Below, one piece after another: positions 9,805-16,564 of a DNA stretch of 64,000 nt (its first letter is position 1; each line of letters opens with the position of its first letter). Location: positions 1-64,000 of the forward strand of contig CBFHVA010000011.1 in NCBI GenBank assembly GCA_965659415.1. Reading direction: 5' to 3'. A model generated the notes under the pieces. The model had not been told where the DNA came from. It made no database searches and worked only from the letters and a program-made list of their open reading frames with translations. Position numbers and translations under genes: made by a program. Origin of the DNA: Phaeocystidibacter sp965659415 (GTDB lineage Bacteria; Bacteroidota; Bacteroidia; Flavobacteriales; Schleiferiaceae).

Positions 9805-9828
9805 TGCACTGTTGTGTTAGAAGATGAA

Positions 9829-10518
9829 TTAAAGGGACTTCGATTCAACCGGGATACCCGGGCTCATCGTGCTGGACATGAATACACTCTTCACGTAGGT
9901 TCCTTTAGCCGCAACCGGCTTCATACGAATCAATGTTTTGAGTAATTCCTCAGCGTTCTCCTTGATTTTGTCAGCAGTGAAAGACACCTTTCCAACAGAA
10001 GCGTGAACGATGCCATAGCGATCAACTTTAAAGTCGATCTTACCAGCTTTCACGTCAGAAATTGCCTTAGCAACATCCATAGTTACTGTACCTGTTTTTG
10101 GGTTTGGCATCAAACCACGTGGTCCGAGAACTCGGCCCAATGGTCCAATTTTACCCATTACAGCAGGCATGGTAACAATTACATCCACATCGGTCCAACC
10201 ACCTTTGATCTTCTCGATGTACTCATCCAATCCAACGAAATCAGCTCCAGCGTCTTTTGCTTCTTGCTCTTTATCAGGAGTAACGAGCGCCAAAACGCGA
10301 ACGTCTTTACCTGTTCCGTGCGGAAGCGTTACCACGCCACGAACCATTTGATTGGCTTTACGTGGGTCTACACCCAAACGAACAGCCAAATCAACACTTG
10401 CGTCGAATTTGGTAGTGTTTACTTCTTTAATAAGGGCAGAAGCCTCCTCCACTGAGTAGAACTTTCCCTTTTCAATCTTCTCAGCAGCAGCCTTCTGCTT
10501 TTTGGTCAATTTTCCCAT
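9829..10518 (-). CDS. rplA: 50S ribosomal protein L1
   Basis: Large-subunit L1-stalk protein, 229 residues from the ATG at 10518; an in-frame TTG two codons upstream is a less likely start. The signature LGPRGLMPNPKTGTV is present. L1 binds 23S rRNA and in many bacteria represses its own rplKA message. It lies 19 nt after rplK. Confidence 0.97.
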   Translation of the reverse strand: MGKLTKKQKAAAEKIEKGKFYSVEEASALIKEVNTTKFDASVDLAVRLGVDPRKANQMVRGVVTLPHGTGKDVRVLALVTPDKEQEAKDAGADFVGLDEYIEKIKGGWTDVDVIVTMPAVMGKIGPLGRVLGPRGLMPNPKTGTVTMDVAKAISDVKAGKIDFKVDRYGIVHASVGKVSFTADKIKENAEELLKTLIRMKPVAAKGTYVKSVFMSSTMSPGIPVESKSL

Positions 10519-10537
10519 CTCCAATGCTATTATTGCG

Positions 10538-10975
10538 TTAGAACGGCTTCGGGCCAGTTACCGTGATACCCATTGAACGTGCTGTACCCGCTACCATGCT
10601 CATTGCACTTTCTACGGTAAAACAGTTCAAATCTGGCATCTTGTCTTCAGCGATCGTACGAACTTGTTCCCAAGTTACTTTGGCCACCTTGACACGGTTA
10701 GACTCAGAAGATCCTTTTTTAATCTTGGCTGCTTCCATCAATTGCACGGCTGCAGGTGGAGTCTTAACGATAAAATCGAAAGACTTATCTGCGTAAACCG
10801 TAATAACAACTGGCAGAAGTTTGCCTTGCTTGTCCTGGGTTCTTGCATTAAATTGCTTACAGAATTCCATGATGTTGACACCTTTCGCACCGAGGGCGGG
10901 ACCCACCGGAGGCGAAGGATTCGCAGCACCACCGCGAACTTGCAGCTTAATAAGTGCACTTACCTCTTTTGCCAT
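10538..10975 (-). CDS. rplK: 50S ribosomal protein L11
   Basis: Protein of the GTPase-associated centre, 145 residues, full length. The N-terminal proline-rich segment (AANPSPPVGPALGAKGVNI) and the C-terminal RNA-binding domain ending in ARSMGITV are present. It is needed for factor-dependent GTP hydrolysis and the RelA-type stringent signal. It sits 84 nt downstream of nusG, a gap large enough for an L1-binding leader, though I cannot identify one with certainty. Confidence 0.98.
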   Translation of the reverse strand: MAKEVSALIKLQVRGGAANPSPPVGPALGAKGVNIMEFCKQFNARTQDKQGKLLPVVITVYADKSFDFIVKTPPAAVQLMEAAKIKKGSSESNRVKVAKVTWEQVRTIAEDKMPDLNCFTVESAMSMVAGTARSMGITVTGPKPF

Positions 10976-11059
10976 TGTTGCAGTTCTTTATAAATGAGTT
11001 AGCGTGCTTTTGACCGTTGGGTGGAAGCTTCCTCGGGTCGGACGAGCTCACATCTCGTA

Positions 11060-11608
11060 TTAACTTTCTTTCTCAACTTGCATGAAGCTCAATTCGAGTG
11101 GTGTCTTTCTACCGAAAATCTTCACCATTACCTCAAGCTTGCGCTTCTCTTCATTAATCTTCTCAATGGTTCCAGAGAAATCTCTGAAAGGTCCATCGAT
11201 TACCTTAACACTCTCACCCACTACGAATGGAATGTTGATTTGTTCTGCTGATTCAGCAAGCTCATCGAACTTACCTAGCATGCGATTCACCTCGCTCAAT
11301 CTCAATGGCACGGGATCCCCACCTTTTGTTTCACCTAGGAAACCAATCACACCTTGAACATTCTTGATGGTGTGAATCATCTCTCCTGTGAGCACAACTT
11401 CTACCATGATATATCCAGGGTAGTAATTGCGTTCTTTATATACTTTCTTACCGTTGCGGATTTGGTATACCTTTTCGGTAGGAACCAAAACCTGCCCCAT
11501 TAAATCAGTCAAACCGGCGTACTCCATCTCGTTCTCGATGTAGGATTTCACCTTGTTCTCCTGACCGCTAATAGCGCGGACTACATACCATTTCTTACCG
11601 TCACTCAT
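11060..11608 (-). CDS. nusG: Transcription termination/antitermination protein NusG
   Basis: Transcription elongation factor of 182 residues. It has the N-terminal NGN domain (KWYVVRAISGQENKVKSYIE) that binds the beta' clamp helices, and a C-terminal KOW domain (residues about 130-165, VGESVKVIDGPFRDFSGTI) that contacts ribosomal protein S10 or Rho. It follows secE by 18 nt in the standard secE-nusG-rplK order. Confidence 0.98.
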   Translation of the reverse strand: MSDGKKWYVVRAISGQENKVKSYIENEMEYAGLTDLMGQVLVPTEKVYQIRNGKKVYKERNYYPGYIMVEVVLTGEMIHTIKNVQGVIGFLGETKGGDPVPLRLSEVNRMLGKFDELAESAEQINIPFVVGESVKVIDGPFRDFSGTIEKINEEKRKLEVMVKIFGRKTPLELSFMQVEKES

Positions 11609-11626
11609 GGATTCCAGTCCCTGGGA

Positions 11627-11821
11627 TTAGTTAAAAAAGCCTCGGATAAGCCCCAAAACTTGCATAATTGATTGGTCCATTGCAAAAATCAACAATGCAA
11701 AAATGACCATGGCAATAAGCACCAACACAGTGCTCTTTTGCAAATCAGTTAGCGTAGGCCATGTGGCCTTTTGCGCAAACTCCTCGTATGAGGTTTGGAG
11801 GTATCCTTTGATCTTATTCAT
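11627..11821 (-). CDS. secE: Preprotein translocase subunit SecE
   Basis: Small single-span subunit of the SecYEG channel, 64 residues. An N-terminal amphipathic helix with the YEEFAQKATWPTLTDLQKST motif precedes one membrane segment (residues about 33-55). It belongs to the short SecE type and lies between tRNA-Trp and nusG, a conserved arrangement. Confidence 0.95.
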   Translation of the reverse strand: MNKIKGYLQTSYEEFAQKATWPTLTDLQKSTVLVLIAMVIFALLIFAMDQSIMQVLGLIRGFFN

Positions 11822-11837
11822 CTTCTTTCTCTAGTAG

Positions 11838-11910
11838 CACGGGTGGTAAGATTCGAACTCACGACCTTTGGTTTTGGAGACCACTGCTCTACCAACTGAG
11901 CTACACCCGT
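11838..11910 (-). tRNA. tRNA-Trp (CCA)
   Basis: A 73-nt cloverleaf with 7-bp acceptor stem ACGGGTG/CACCCGT, a D arm, anticodon CCA (complement at 11875-11877) in a CTCCAAA loop, and a TTCGAAT T-loop. No CCA tail is encoded. It sits between tuf and secE, so it is processed out of the superoperon transcript. Confidence 0.96.
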
Positions 11911-11974
11911 ATTTACGGCACAAAGGCGCCCGCCGTGAAGCGGACACCTTTTGCCATATAAATATGTGTATCGA

Positions 11975-13162
11975 TTACTCGATAATTTCAGTAACCTGAC
12001 CAGCACCAACTGTACGGCCACCTTCGCGAATCGCGAAACGAAGACCTTTGTTGATAGCAACAGGGGCGATAAGCTCAACAGTGATAGAAATGTTATCACC
12101 AGGCATTACCATTTCAACTCCGTCAGGGAGGTGAATTTCACCTGTTACGTCAGTGGTACGCAAGTAGAACTGAGGACGGTACTTGTTGTGGAAAGGAGTG
12201 TGGCGACCACCTTCTTCTTTCTTCAAAATATAAACCTCAGCCTTCATCTTCACGTGTGGAGTAATTGAACCTGGCTTACAGATTACCATACCACGACGGA
12301 TGTCTTTCTTCTCGATACCACGTAGAAGGATACCTACGTTATCTCCAGCTTCACCTGTGTCAAGAATCTTACGGAACATCTCAACACCAGTGATTGTAGA
12401 AGTAAGCTTCTCGTCACCGAAACCGATGATTTCAACTGGATCACCAGTGTTCGCAACACCAGTCTCAATACGACCAGTTGCTACAGTACCACGACCCGTG
12501 ATTGAGAATACGTCCTCAATTGGCATCAAGAACGGCTTGTCCTTGTCGCGCTCCGGCTCCTCGATGTAACTGTCAACAGCGTCCATCAACTCCATAACTG
12601 TGTCAACCCACTTGTCTTCTCCGTTCAAAGCACCAAGTGCAGAACCAGAAATTACTGGAGCGTTGTCACCGTCATACTCGTAGAATGAAAGAAGGTCACG
12701 AACCTCCATTTCAACAAGCTCAAGAAGCTCCTCGTCGTCTACCATGTCAACTTTGTTCAAGAAAACAACGATGCGAGGAATACCTACCTGGCGTCCAAGA
12801 AGGATGTGCTCACGAGTTTGTGGCATTGGTCCGTCAGTAGCAGCAACCACGAGGATTGCGCCGTCCATCTGAGCGGCACCCGTTACCATGTTCTTAACGT
12901 AGTCGGCGTGACCTGGACAGTCAACGTGTGCGTAGTGACGATTAGCCGTCTCATACTCTACGTGTGACGTGTTGATCGTGATACCACGTTCTTTTTCTTC
13001 TGGCGCATTGTCGATTGAATCGAAATCGCGCTTTTGGCCAAATCCCTTCTCTGCCAATACCGTTGTGATAGCAGCAGTCAAAGTGGTTTTACCGTGGTCA
13101 ACGTGACCAATTGTTCCAATGTTCAAGTGCGGCTTGGAACGTACAAAATTCTCCTTTGCCAT
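11975..13162 (-). CDS. tuf: Elongation factor Tu
   Basis: GTPase that delivers aminoacyl-tRNA to the ribosome, 395 residues. The G1 loop GHVDHGKT lies at residues 19-26, followed by DCPGH (G3) and NKVD (G4). Domains 2 and 3 are intact and the C-terminus ends GAGQVTEIIE. It lies downstream of four tRNA genes and upstream of tRNA-Trp and secE, the same order as the E. coli thrU-tyrU-glyT-thrT-tufB locus. Confidence 0.99.
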   Translation of the reverse strand: MAKENFVRSKPHLNIGTIGHVDHGKTTLTAAITTVLAEKGFGQKRDFDSIDNAPEEKERGITINTSHVEYETANRHYAHVDCPGHADYVKNMVTGAAQMDGAILVVAATDGPMPQTREHILLGRQVGIPRIVVFLNKVDMVDDEELLELVEMEVRDLLSFYEYDGDNAPVISGSALGALNGEDKWVDTVMELMDAVDSYIEEPERDKDKPFLMPIEDVFSITGRGTVATGRIETGVANTGDPVEIIGFGDEKLTSTITGVEMFRKILDTGEAGDNVGILLRGIEKKDIRRGMVICKPGSITPHVKMKAEVYILKKEEGGRHTPFHNKYRPQFYLRTTDVTGEIHLPDGVEMVMPGDNISITVELIAPVAINKGLRFAIREGGRTVGAGQVTEIIE

Positions 13163-13214
13163 GATGAGTCGTCTTTTTATTAAATGAACCCGAAAGACCT
13201 ATAAACAATCTTAG

Positions 13215-13286
13215 AGCCAATGACGGGAATTGAACCCGTGACCTTTTCCTTACCAAGGAAACGCTCTACCCCTGAGCTACATCGGC
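13215..13286 (-). tRNA. tRNA-Thr (GGT)
   Basis: A 72-nt cloverleaf with acceptor stem GCCGATG/CATTGGC (one G-T pair), anticodon stem TTTCC/GGAAA and loop TTGGTAA with anticodon GGT (complement at 13252-13254). No CCA is encoded. It is the last tRNA before tuf. Confidence 0.96.
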
Positions 13287-13314
13287 TAGCCGGTGACCCC
13301 CAGGGGAAACCTTG

Positions 13315-13387
13315 AGCGGAAGACGGGATTCGAACCCGCGGCCCTCAGCTTGGAAGGCTGATGCTCTACCAACTGAGCTACTTCCGC
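13315..13387 (-). tRNA. tRNA-Gly (TCC)
   Basis: A 73-nt cloverleaf with perfect acceptor stem GCGGAAG/CTTCCGC, anticodon stem TCAGC/GCTGA and loop CTTCCAA with anticodon TCC (complement at 13352-13354). No CCA is encoded. Confidence 0.96.
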
Positions 13388-13455
13388 TTAACCAACACAA
13401 ACAGGCTCAACTATACCCACCCTTCTCGGGCGTTCAATCAAACCTACTTGCCTAG

Positions 13456-13538
13456 TGGGGAGAGCAGGATTCGAACCTGCGAAGGTAAAAACCAACAGAT
13501 TTACAGTCTGTCCTCGTTGGCCGCTTGAGTATCTCCCC
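13456..13538 (-). tRNA. tRNA-Tyr (GTA)
   Basis: An 83-nt class II tRNA with a long variable arm, acceptor stem GGGGAGA/TCTCCCC, anticodon stem ACAGA/TCTGT and loop CTGTAAA with anticodon GTA (complement at 13502-13504). No CCA is encoded. Confidence 0.96.
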
Positions 13539-13593
13539 AATATCTTATTCTACACTAAGTAAAGAACCTTCAGATATTCATCTGAAACACTTG

Positions 13594-13666
13594 AGCCAGC
13601 AGACGGACTCGAACCGCCGACCAGCTGATTACAAATCAGCTGCTCTACCAACTGAGCTATGCTGGC
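13594..13666 (-). tRNA. tRNA-Thr (TGT), first gene of the superoperon
   Basis: A 73-nt cloverleaf with acceptor stem GCCAGCA/TGCTGGC, anticodon stem GCTGA/TCAGC and loop TTTGTAA with anticodon TGT (complement at 13631-13633). It is the first gene after the promoter at 13741-13771 and follows a hairpin-rich leader by two bases. Confidence 0.96.
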
Positions 13667-13668
13667 TT

Positions 13669-13724
13669 AAAAAAACGGCTAATGCCGCGCTATTCCTAAG
13701 AACTAGCCGATTCAATCTTCGGCT
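13669..13724 (-). promoter_or_regulatory. Leader with competing hairpins ending in a T7 run
   Basis: On the minus strand the leader reads AGCCGA (13724-13719), TCGGCTA (13710-13704), CGGC (13687-13684), GCCG (13679-13676, inside TAGCCG 13681-13676) and then TTTTTTT (13675-13669). The second element can pair with the first (6 bp) or with TAGCCG (6 bp), while the third can pair with the fourth (4 bp). Two of these pairings leave a hairpin directly in front of seven T residues, an attenuator-like layout. The pairing is seen in the sequence; the function is inferred. Confidence 0.45.
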
Positions 13725-13740
13725 TTTTCAAAAGGGACTG

Positions 13741-13771
13741 CAAATGTATGAAACATTTCATTCTGCACAAA
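13741..13771 (-). promoter_or_regulatory. Promoter of the tRNA-tuf-secE-rpl-rpoBC superoperon
   Basis: On the minus strand TTTG (13771-13768) is followed after 19 nt by TACATTTG (13748-13741), a perfect match to the Bacteroidota sigma-A consensus. The predicted transcript starts near 13735, about 70 nt before tRNA-Thr(TGT). Confidence 0.85.
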
Positions 13772-13856
13772 CGGTCCCGATTGTTTTTGTGCTTCTTTTT
13801 TCTGCAGAAGCGGGGGCAAAAATACATTTTATATCTATCTGTCAAAATAGTGGTAC

Positions 13857-13881
13857 AAAAAAACCCCGCTAGAGCGGGGTT
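13857..13881 (-). terminator. Terminator of the xerC-hpf unit
   Basis: Stem AACCCCGC/GCGGGGTT (13862-13869 with 13874-13881) with a TAGA loop, followed on the minus strand by seven T (13863-13857). It isolates the hpf gene from the tRNA operon promoter just downstream. Confidence 0.92.
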
Positions 13882-13899
13882 GATATCTCAAATTGGCGC

Positions 13900-14199
13900 T
13901 TATACACCTCGAAGCTTAGCCTTATGCTTATCAATTTGACGCCTTAAGGCATCCGTTGCTAAATCCGTTGCTTCTTCAAATGACGTGCACTCCTTCTTTA
14001 CTACTAAATCGTTTCCCGGTACATTTACACGCACCTCAACAATCTTATTCTCTCTAGAGTGATTGTTATCTACTTTGAGATAAACTTCACCGTCAATAAT
14101 TCGGTCGTAAAATTGATCAAGCTTATCCATTCGCTGTTGAATGAAGTCGACGAGTTTACGATCCGCCTTAAAGTTCACAGATTGCACTTGCACTTTCAT
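13900..14199 (-). CDS. hpf: Ribosome hibernation-promoting factor, short form (HPF/RaiA family)
   Basis: A 99-residue protein matching the single-domain HPF/YfiA fold: opening MKVQVQSVNFKADRKLVDFIQQ, a beta strand with EVYLKVDNN, and the C-terminal KHKAKL helix end. It lacks the C-terminal dimerisation domain of long HPF. Members bind the 30S decoding site in stationary phase and stop translation. It starts 4 nt after the xerC stop, so it is probably cotranscribed with xerC. The terminator at 13857-13881 closes the unit. Confidence 0.92.
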   Translation of the reverse strand: MKVQVQSVNFKADRKLVDFIQQRMDKLDQFYDRIIDGEVYLKVDNNHSRENKIVEVRVNVPGNDLVVKKECTSFEEATDLATDALRRQIDKHKAKLRGV

Positions 14200-14203
14200 G
14201 TAT

Positions 14204-15097
14204 CTACTTTTTATGACTCCTTGGATGGGAATCGTTATACACTGATTTTAATTGATCTATGGAACTATGGGTGTAAATCTGCGTAGCAGCCAAACTGCTA
14301 TGACCGAGTAGTTCTTTAATGGTTTGAAGATCTGCACCCATATTGAGAAGATGTGTAGCAAAAGTGTGACGGAGAATGTGAGGGCTCTTTTTGTCCACTG
14401 AGCTTACCTTACTAATATAGTGAACCACCCTATCATAAACAAGCTTTGGGTCGAGCATTTCGCCGCTATCATTCGTGAATAAATACATTTGTTCTCCGGT
14501 GGTTTGACGCTGATGCTCTTTCCATTTCTCAGCCTCTTCTACCCACCCTATTGGAACTGGAATGATGCGTTCTTTGCTTCGCTTACCAAGCACCTTTAAC
14601 TTCTTATTATGCTTGTCAACATCACTCCACTTAAGAGTGATGAGTTCAGAACGTCGCATACCCGTGGCATAAAAGGTGAGTAGCAGCATGCGATCGCGCA
14701 TACCGTCAGGATTATTTTGATACAACTCCCGAGCCAACACCTTTTCCATATCTTCTTCACTCACCGTTCGAACCACACGCTTAGGCACTTTAAGTGATTT
14801 AAGCGCTTCAGTTGGAGATGTTGTAATCAACCCCGCCTTTTGGGCGAACTTATAAAATGAACGGAGAGTAGAAAGCTTTCGATTGATGCTCTTCGATTCC
14901 AATCCCGACTCACTGAGCATCATTACCCAATCGCGAATCATTACGGAGGACGCATTGAGAATGTCATCTACTTCATAATCGCTCAATGCAAAGTCTTGGA
15001 ATTGATTCAAATCACGTTCATACGCCAGCTGGGTGTGTTCCGACGAGCGCTTTTCAACGCGCAGGTATTCTATGAAGGATTCGAGAGTGGTAGGCAT
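14204..15097 (-). CDS. xerC: Tyrosine recombinase XerC
   Basis: Site-specific recombinase of 297 residues that resolves chromosome dimers, normally together with a XerD partner. The N-terminal SAM-like core-binding domain spans residues about 3-90. Catalytic residues are visible: Arg148 (TGMRRSEL), Lys172, His240 and Arg243 (HILRHT), His266 (LLGHSS) and Tyr275. The ATG follows directly after the T-run of the rpsU terminator, so it may be expressed by read-through from rpsU or from a promoter I cannot see. No integrase-like cargo or att repeats flank it, which argues for a housekeeping Xer rather than a mobile-element integrase. Confidence 0.9.
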   Translation of the reverse strand: MPTTLESFIEYLRVEKRSSEHTQLAYERDLNQFQDFALSDYEVDDILNASSVMIRDWVMMLSESGLESKSINRKLSTLRSFYKFAQKAGLITTSPTEALKSLKVPKRVVRTVSEEDMEKVLARELYQNNPDGMRDRMLLLTFYATGMRRSELITLKWSDVDKHNKKLKVLGKRSKERIIPVPIGWVEEAEKWKEHQRQTTGEQMYLFTNDSGEMLDPKLVYDRVVHYISKVSSVDKKSPHILRHTFATHLLNMGADLQTIKELLGHSSLAATQIYTHSSIDQLKSVYNDSHPRSHKK

Positions 15098-15138
15098 AAA
15101 AAAAAGGTCGTCCTAATTTAACGTATCAGGACGACCTT
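15098..15138 (-). terminator. Terminator of rpsU, directly abutting the xerC start
   Basis: An 11-bp perfect stem (15104-15114 with 15128-15138, AAGGTCGTCCT) with a 13-nt loop is followed on the minus strand by eight T (15105-15098). The T-run touches the xerC ATG at 15097. Confidence 0.93.
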
Positions 15139-15160
15139 TCAATATGATTCAAGCAAACTT

Positions 15161-15355
15161 TTATTCTTCTTCGTTGGTACGGAGACCTTGAACGTAAGCC
15201 GCTTTAATTTTTTCGTTTCTGCGAGCAACTGACGGTTTCGTGAATTGCTGACGACGACGGAGTTGGCGCATGGTACCTGTGCGGTCGAATTTACGCTTGT
15301 AACGCTTCAATGCGCGGTCGATGCTTTCTCCTTCTTTAACTTGTACTACTAACAT
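15161..15355 (-). CDS. rpsU: 30S ribosomal protein S21
   Basis: Small-subunit protein bS21, 64 residues from the ATG at 15355. The frame stays open further upstream but the sequence there is the promoter and leader, so this start is preferred. The basic core (RALKRYKRKFDRTGTMRQLR) is typical, and a tyrosine at position 54 lies in the C-terminal part. In Flavobacterium johnsoniae bS21 helps to hide the 16S anti-Shine-Dalgarno, so that most mRNAs are translated without one. This gene is the exception: its leader has a 12-nt Shine-Dalgarno (see 15356-15375), its own promoter and its own terminator, which fits autoregulation. Confidence 0.97.
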   Translation of the reverse strand: MLVVQVKEGESIDRALKRYKRKFDRTGTMRQLRRRQQFTKPSVARRNEKIKAAYVQGLRTNEEE

Positions 15356-15375
15356 AATGCGGACACCTCCTTTCT
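15356..15375 (-). promoter_or_regulatory. Extended Shine-Dalgarno of rpsU (12 nt complementary to the 16S tail)
   Basis: On the minus strand AGAAAGGAGGTG (15375-15364) is followed by an 8-nt spacer and then ATG at 15355. The plus-strand complement CACCTCCTTTCT equals the known 3' end of Bacteroidota 16S rRNA over 12 nt. The other starts I checked by eye in this window have AT-rich upstream regions without GGAGG at normal spacing. Confidence 0.93.
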
Positions 15376-15384
15376 TTAGGGCGA

Positions 15385-15415
15385 CAAAAGTAAACCGTTT
15401 ACTTTTCCTGTGCAA
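15385..15415 (-). promoter_or_regulatory. Promoter of rpsU
   Basis: On the minus strand TTG (15415-15413) is followed after 20 nt by TACTTTTG (15392-15385). The predicted start near 15378 gives a leader of only about 23 nt, nearly all of it the Shine-Dalgarno and spacer. The element begins right at the end of the upstream gene. Confidence 0.82.
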
Positions 15416-16489
15416 TCATCTTTTCAAATAATCTTTCAGGCGTTCAATGGACTGCTGATCCCAGTGCCCTAACTCTACCAGCTCTTCTAAATTCTCAATT
15501 GGTCTCAAATGGGTACGATAATAATCGAGCTCTTTAGCCATCTCCCAAGTTATGTAAGGATGGAGCGCTAGCTCACTTAATGTAGATTCATTCATGGATA
15601 ATTGAACCCAAGTCCTGCTGCAGTAACTCCAAGCGAACAATTCCTCCAGCGTCAAACTATCTAGTCCTGCCTCATACAGCTGTAACGTATGTGTAAACCC
15701 GCCAAGTCGGTTTCGATAATCTTCCAACTTTTCAATCTGCCAGTCATGCCAACTCAAATGGGTCAGTACCTCATAAAGCTCTTTCGAATTGAGATCAATG
15801 GAATCAACAATCAAAGGATCCACTATCAAGCTGTCCTGCCATTTCATAACCCAAGCGGAGTCCATACCGTACAATTTCAACAACTCATACGGCGCCTCAA
15901 ATCGACCGCCACTCTCCGTATATTTATTCCATCTTCGCACCACGTGAGCTGGCCATCCCGCATCAATCAATATGGAAGTGTCCGGTTTATTGATGTCAAT
16001 TTCTCGCGGATCAAGCAGGTAGGTCGGTGCATGCTTGGGCCTTTGGTGCCAGCTATTGTTTGAAAAAGATGCATTGGTTCTCTTCTTCAGTAACAAAGGT
16101 CCCACAGCTTGCCTCCAACCCTCAGAACCTATATTTAATCTCTCCAAATCATCCCCTTCATCCACTCGGCCACCTGCCGCGATATAGTTGGAAATGCGCC
16201 GAGCGTCACTTTCACTTAGTCCTAATTTCTTCCAACACGAGATGTCGCAGGTATCCGTATAAAAGAAAGCTCGAGATTTAAGCTTCATTAGGGCCGTCTG
16301 CTCAAGTTGATGATGATGGACTTCAACACTGTCGAGCAAAGCTTCCCATTTACTTAAGTCATTATTATTAGGTTCACGAGGAGAGAGAATATAAATGAGC
16401 GTATAAAGCAATATCGGAGTGAGAAACAAAAAGAGTAACCTCCTCCTTTCCGATCGCCTAATACTCAACCATAAATAGAAACGCCACAT
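15416..16489 (-). CDS. Membrane-anchored helix-hairpin-helix (ComEA-like) protein
   Basis: A 357-residue protein read from the ATG at 16489; an in-frame TTG two codons upstream is less likely. One membrane segment lies near residues 18-36 after a very basic N-terminus. The remainder, predicted to be outside the membrane, carries several helix-hairpin-helix-type segments: around LGLSESDARRISNYIAAGGR, then the segments at AGWPAHVVRRWNKYTESGGR, LSWHDWQIEKLEDYRNRLGG and ITWEMAKELDYYRTHLRPI. Such motifs bind DNA backbone non-specifically, as in the ComEA DNA-uptake receptor, so a role in DNA binding at the envelope is possible. No other competence gene is nearby. It is a family often seen in Flavobacteriia; its exact function is unknown to me. 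Confidence 0.75.
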   Translation of the reverse strand: MWRFYLWLSIRRSERRRLLFLFLTPILLYTLIYILSPREPNNNDLSKWEALLDSVEVHHHQLEQTALMKLKSRAFFYTDTCDISCWKKLGLSESDARRISNYIAAGGRVDEGDDLERLNIGSEGWRQAVGPLLLKKRTNASFSNNSWHQRPKHAPTYLLDPREIDINKPDTSILIDAGWPAHVVRRWNKYTESGGRFEAPYELLKLYGMDSAWVMKWQDSLIVDPLIVDSIDLNSKELYEVLTHLSWHDWQIEKLEDYRNRLGGFTHTLQLYEAGLDSLTLEELFAWSYCSRTWVQLSMNESTLSELALHPYITWEMAKELDYYRTHLRPIENLEELVELGHWDQQSIERLKDYLKR

Positions 16490-16564
16490 ACACAAAGGTG
16501 CAGTGGCGCTTTATTCTAATCGGAAGATAAACGGATACAATCGATTAAACCCAGGGAATCTCGT

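Noticed and set aside
11818..12099. A 93-codon minus-strand frame across tRNA-Trp and the end of tuf
   Set aside because: It lies in a shifted frame of tuf and runs through a tRNA gene; no domain or composition supports it.
14204..15097. XerC as the integrase of a mobile element
   Set aside because: No attachment-site repeats, no phage or transfer genes and normal composition; housekeeping Xer is simpler.
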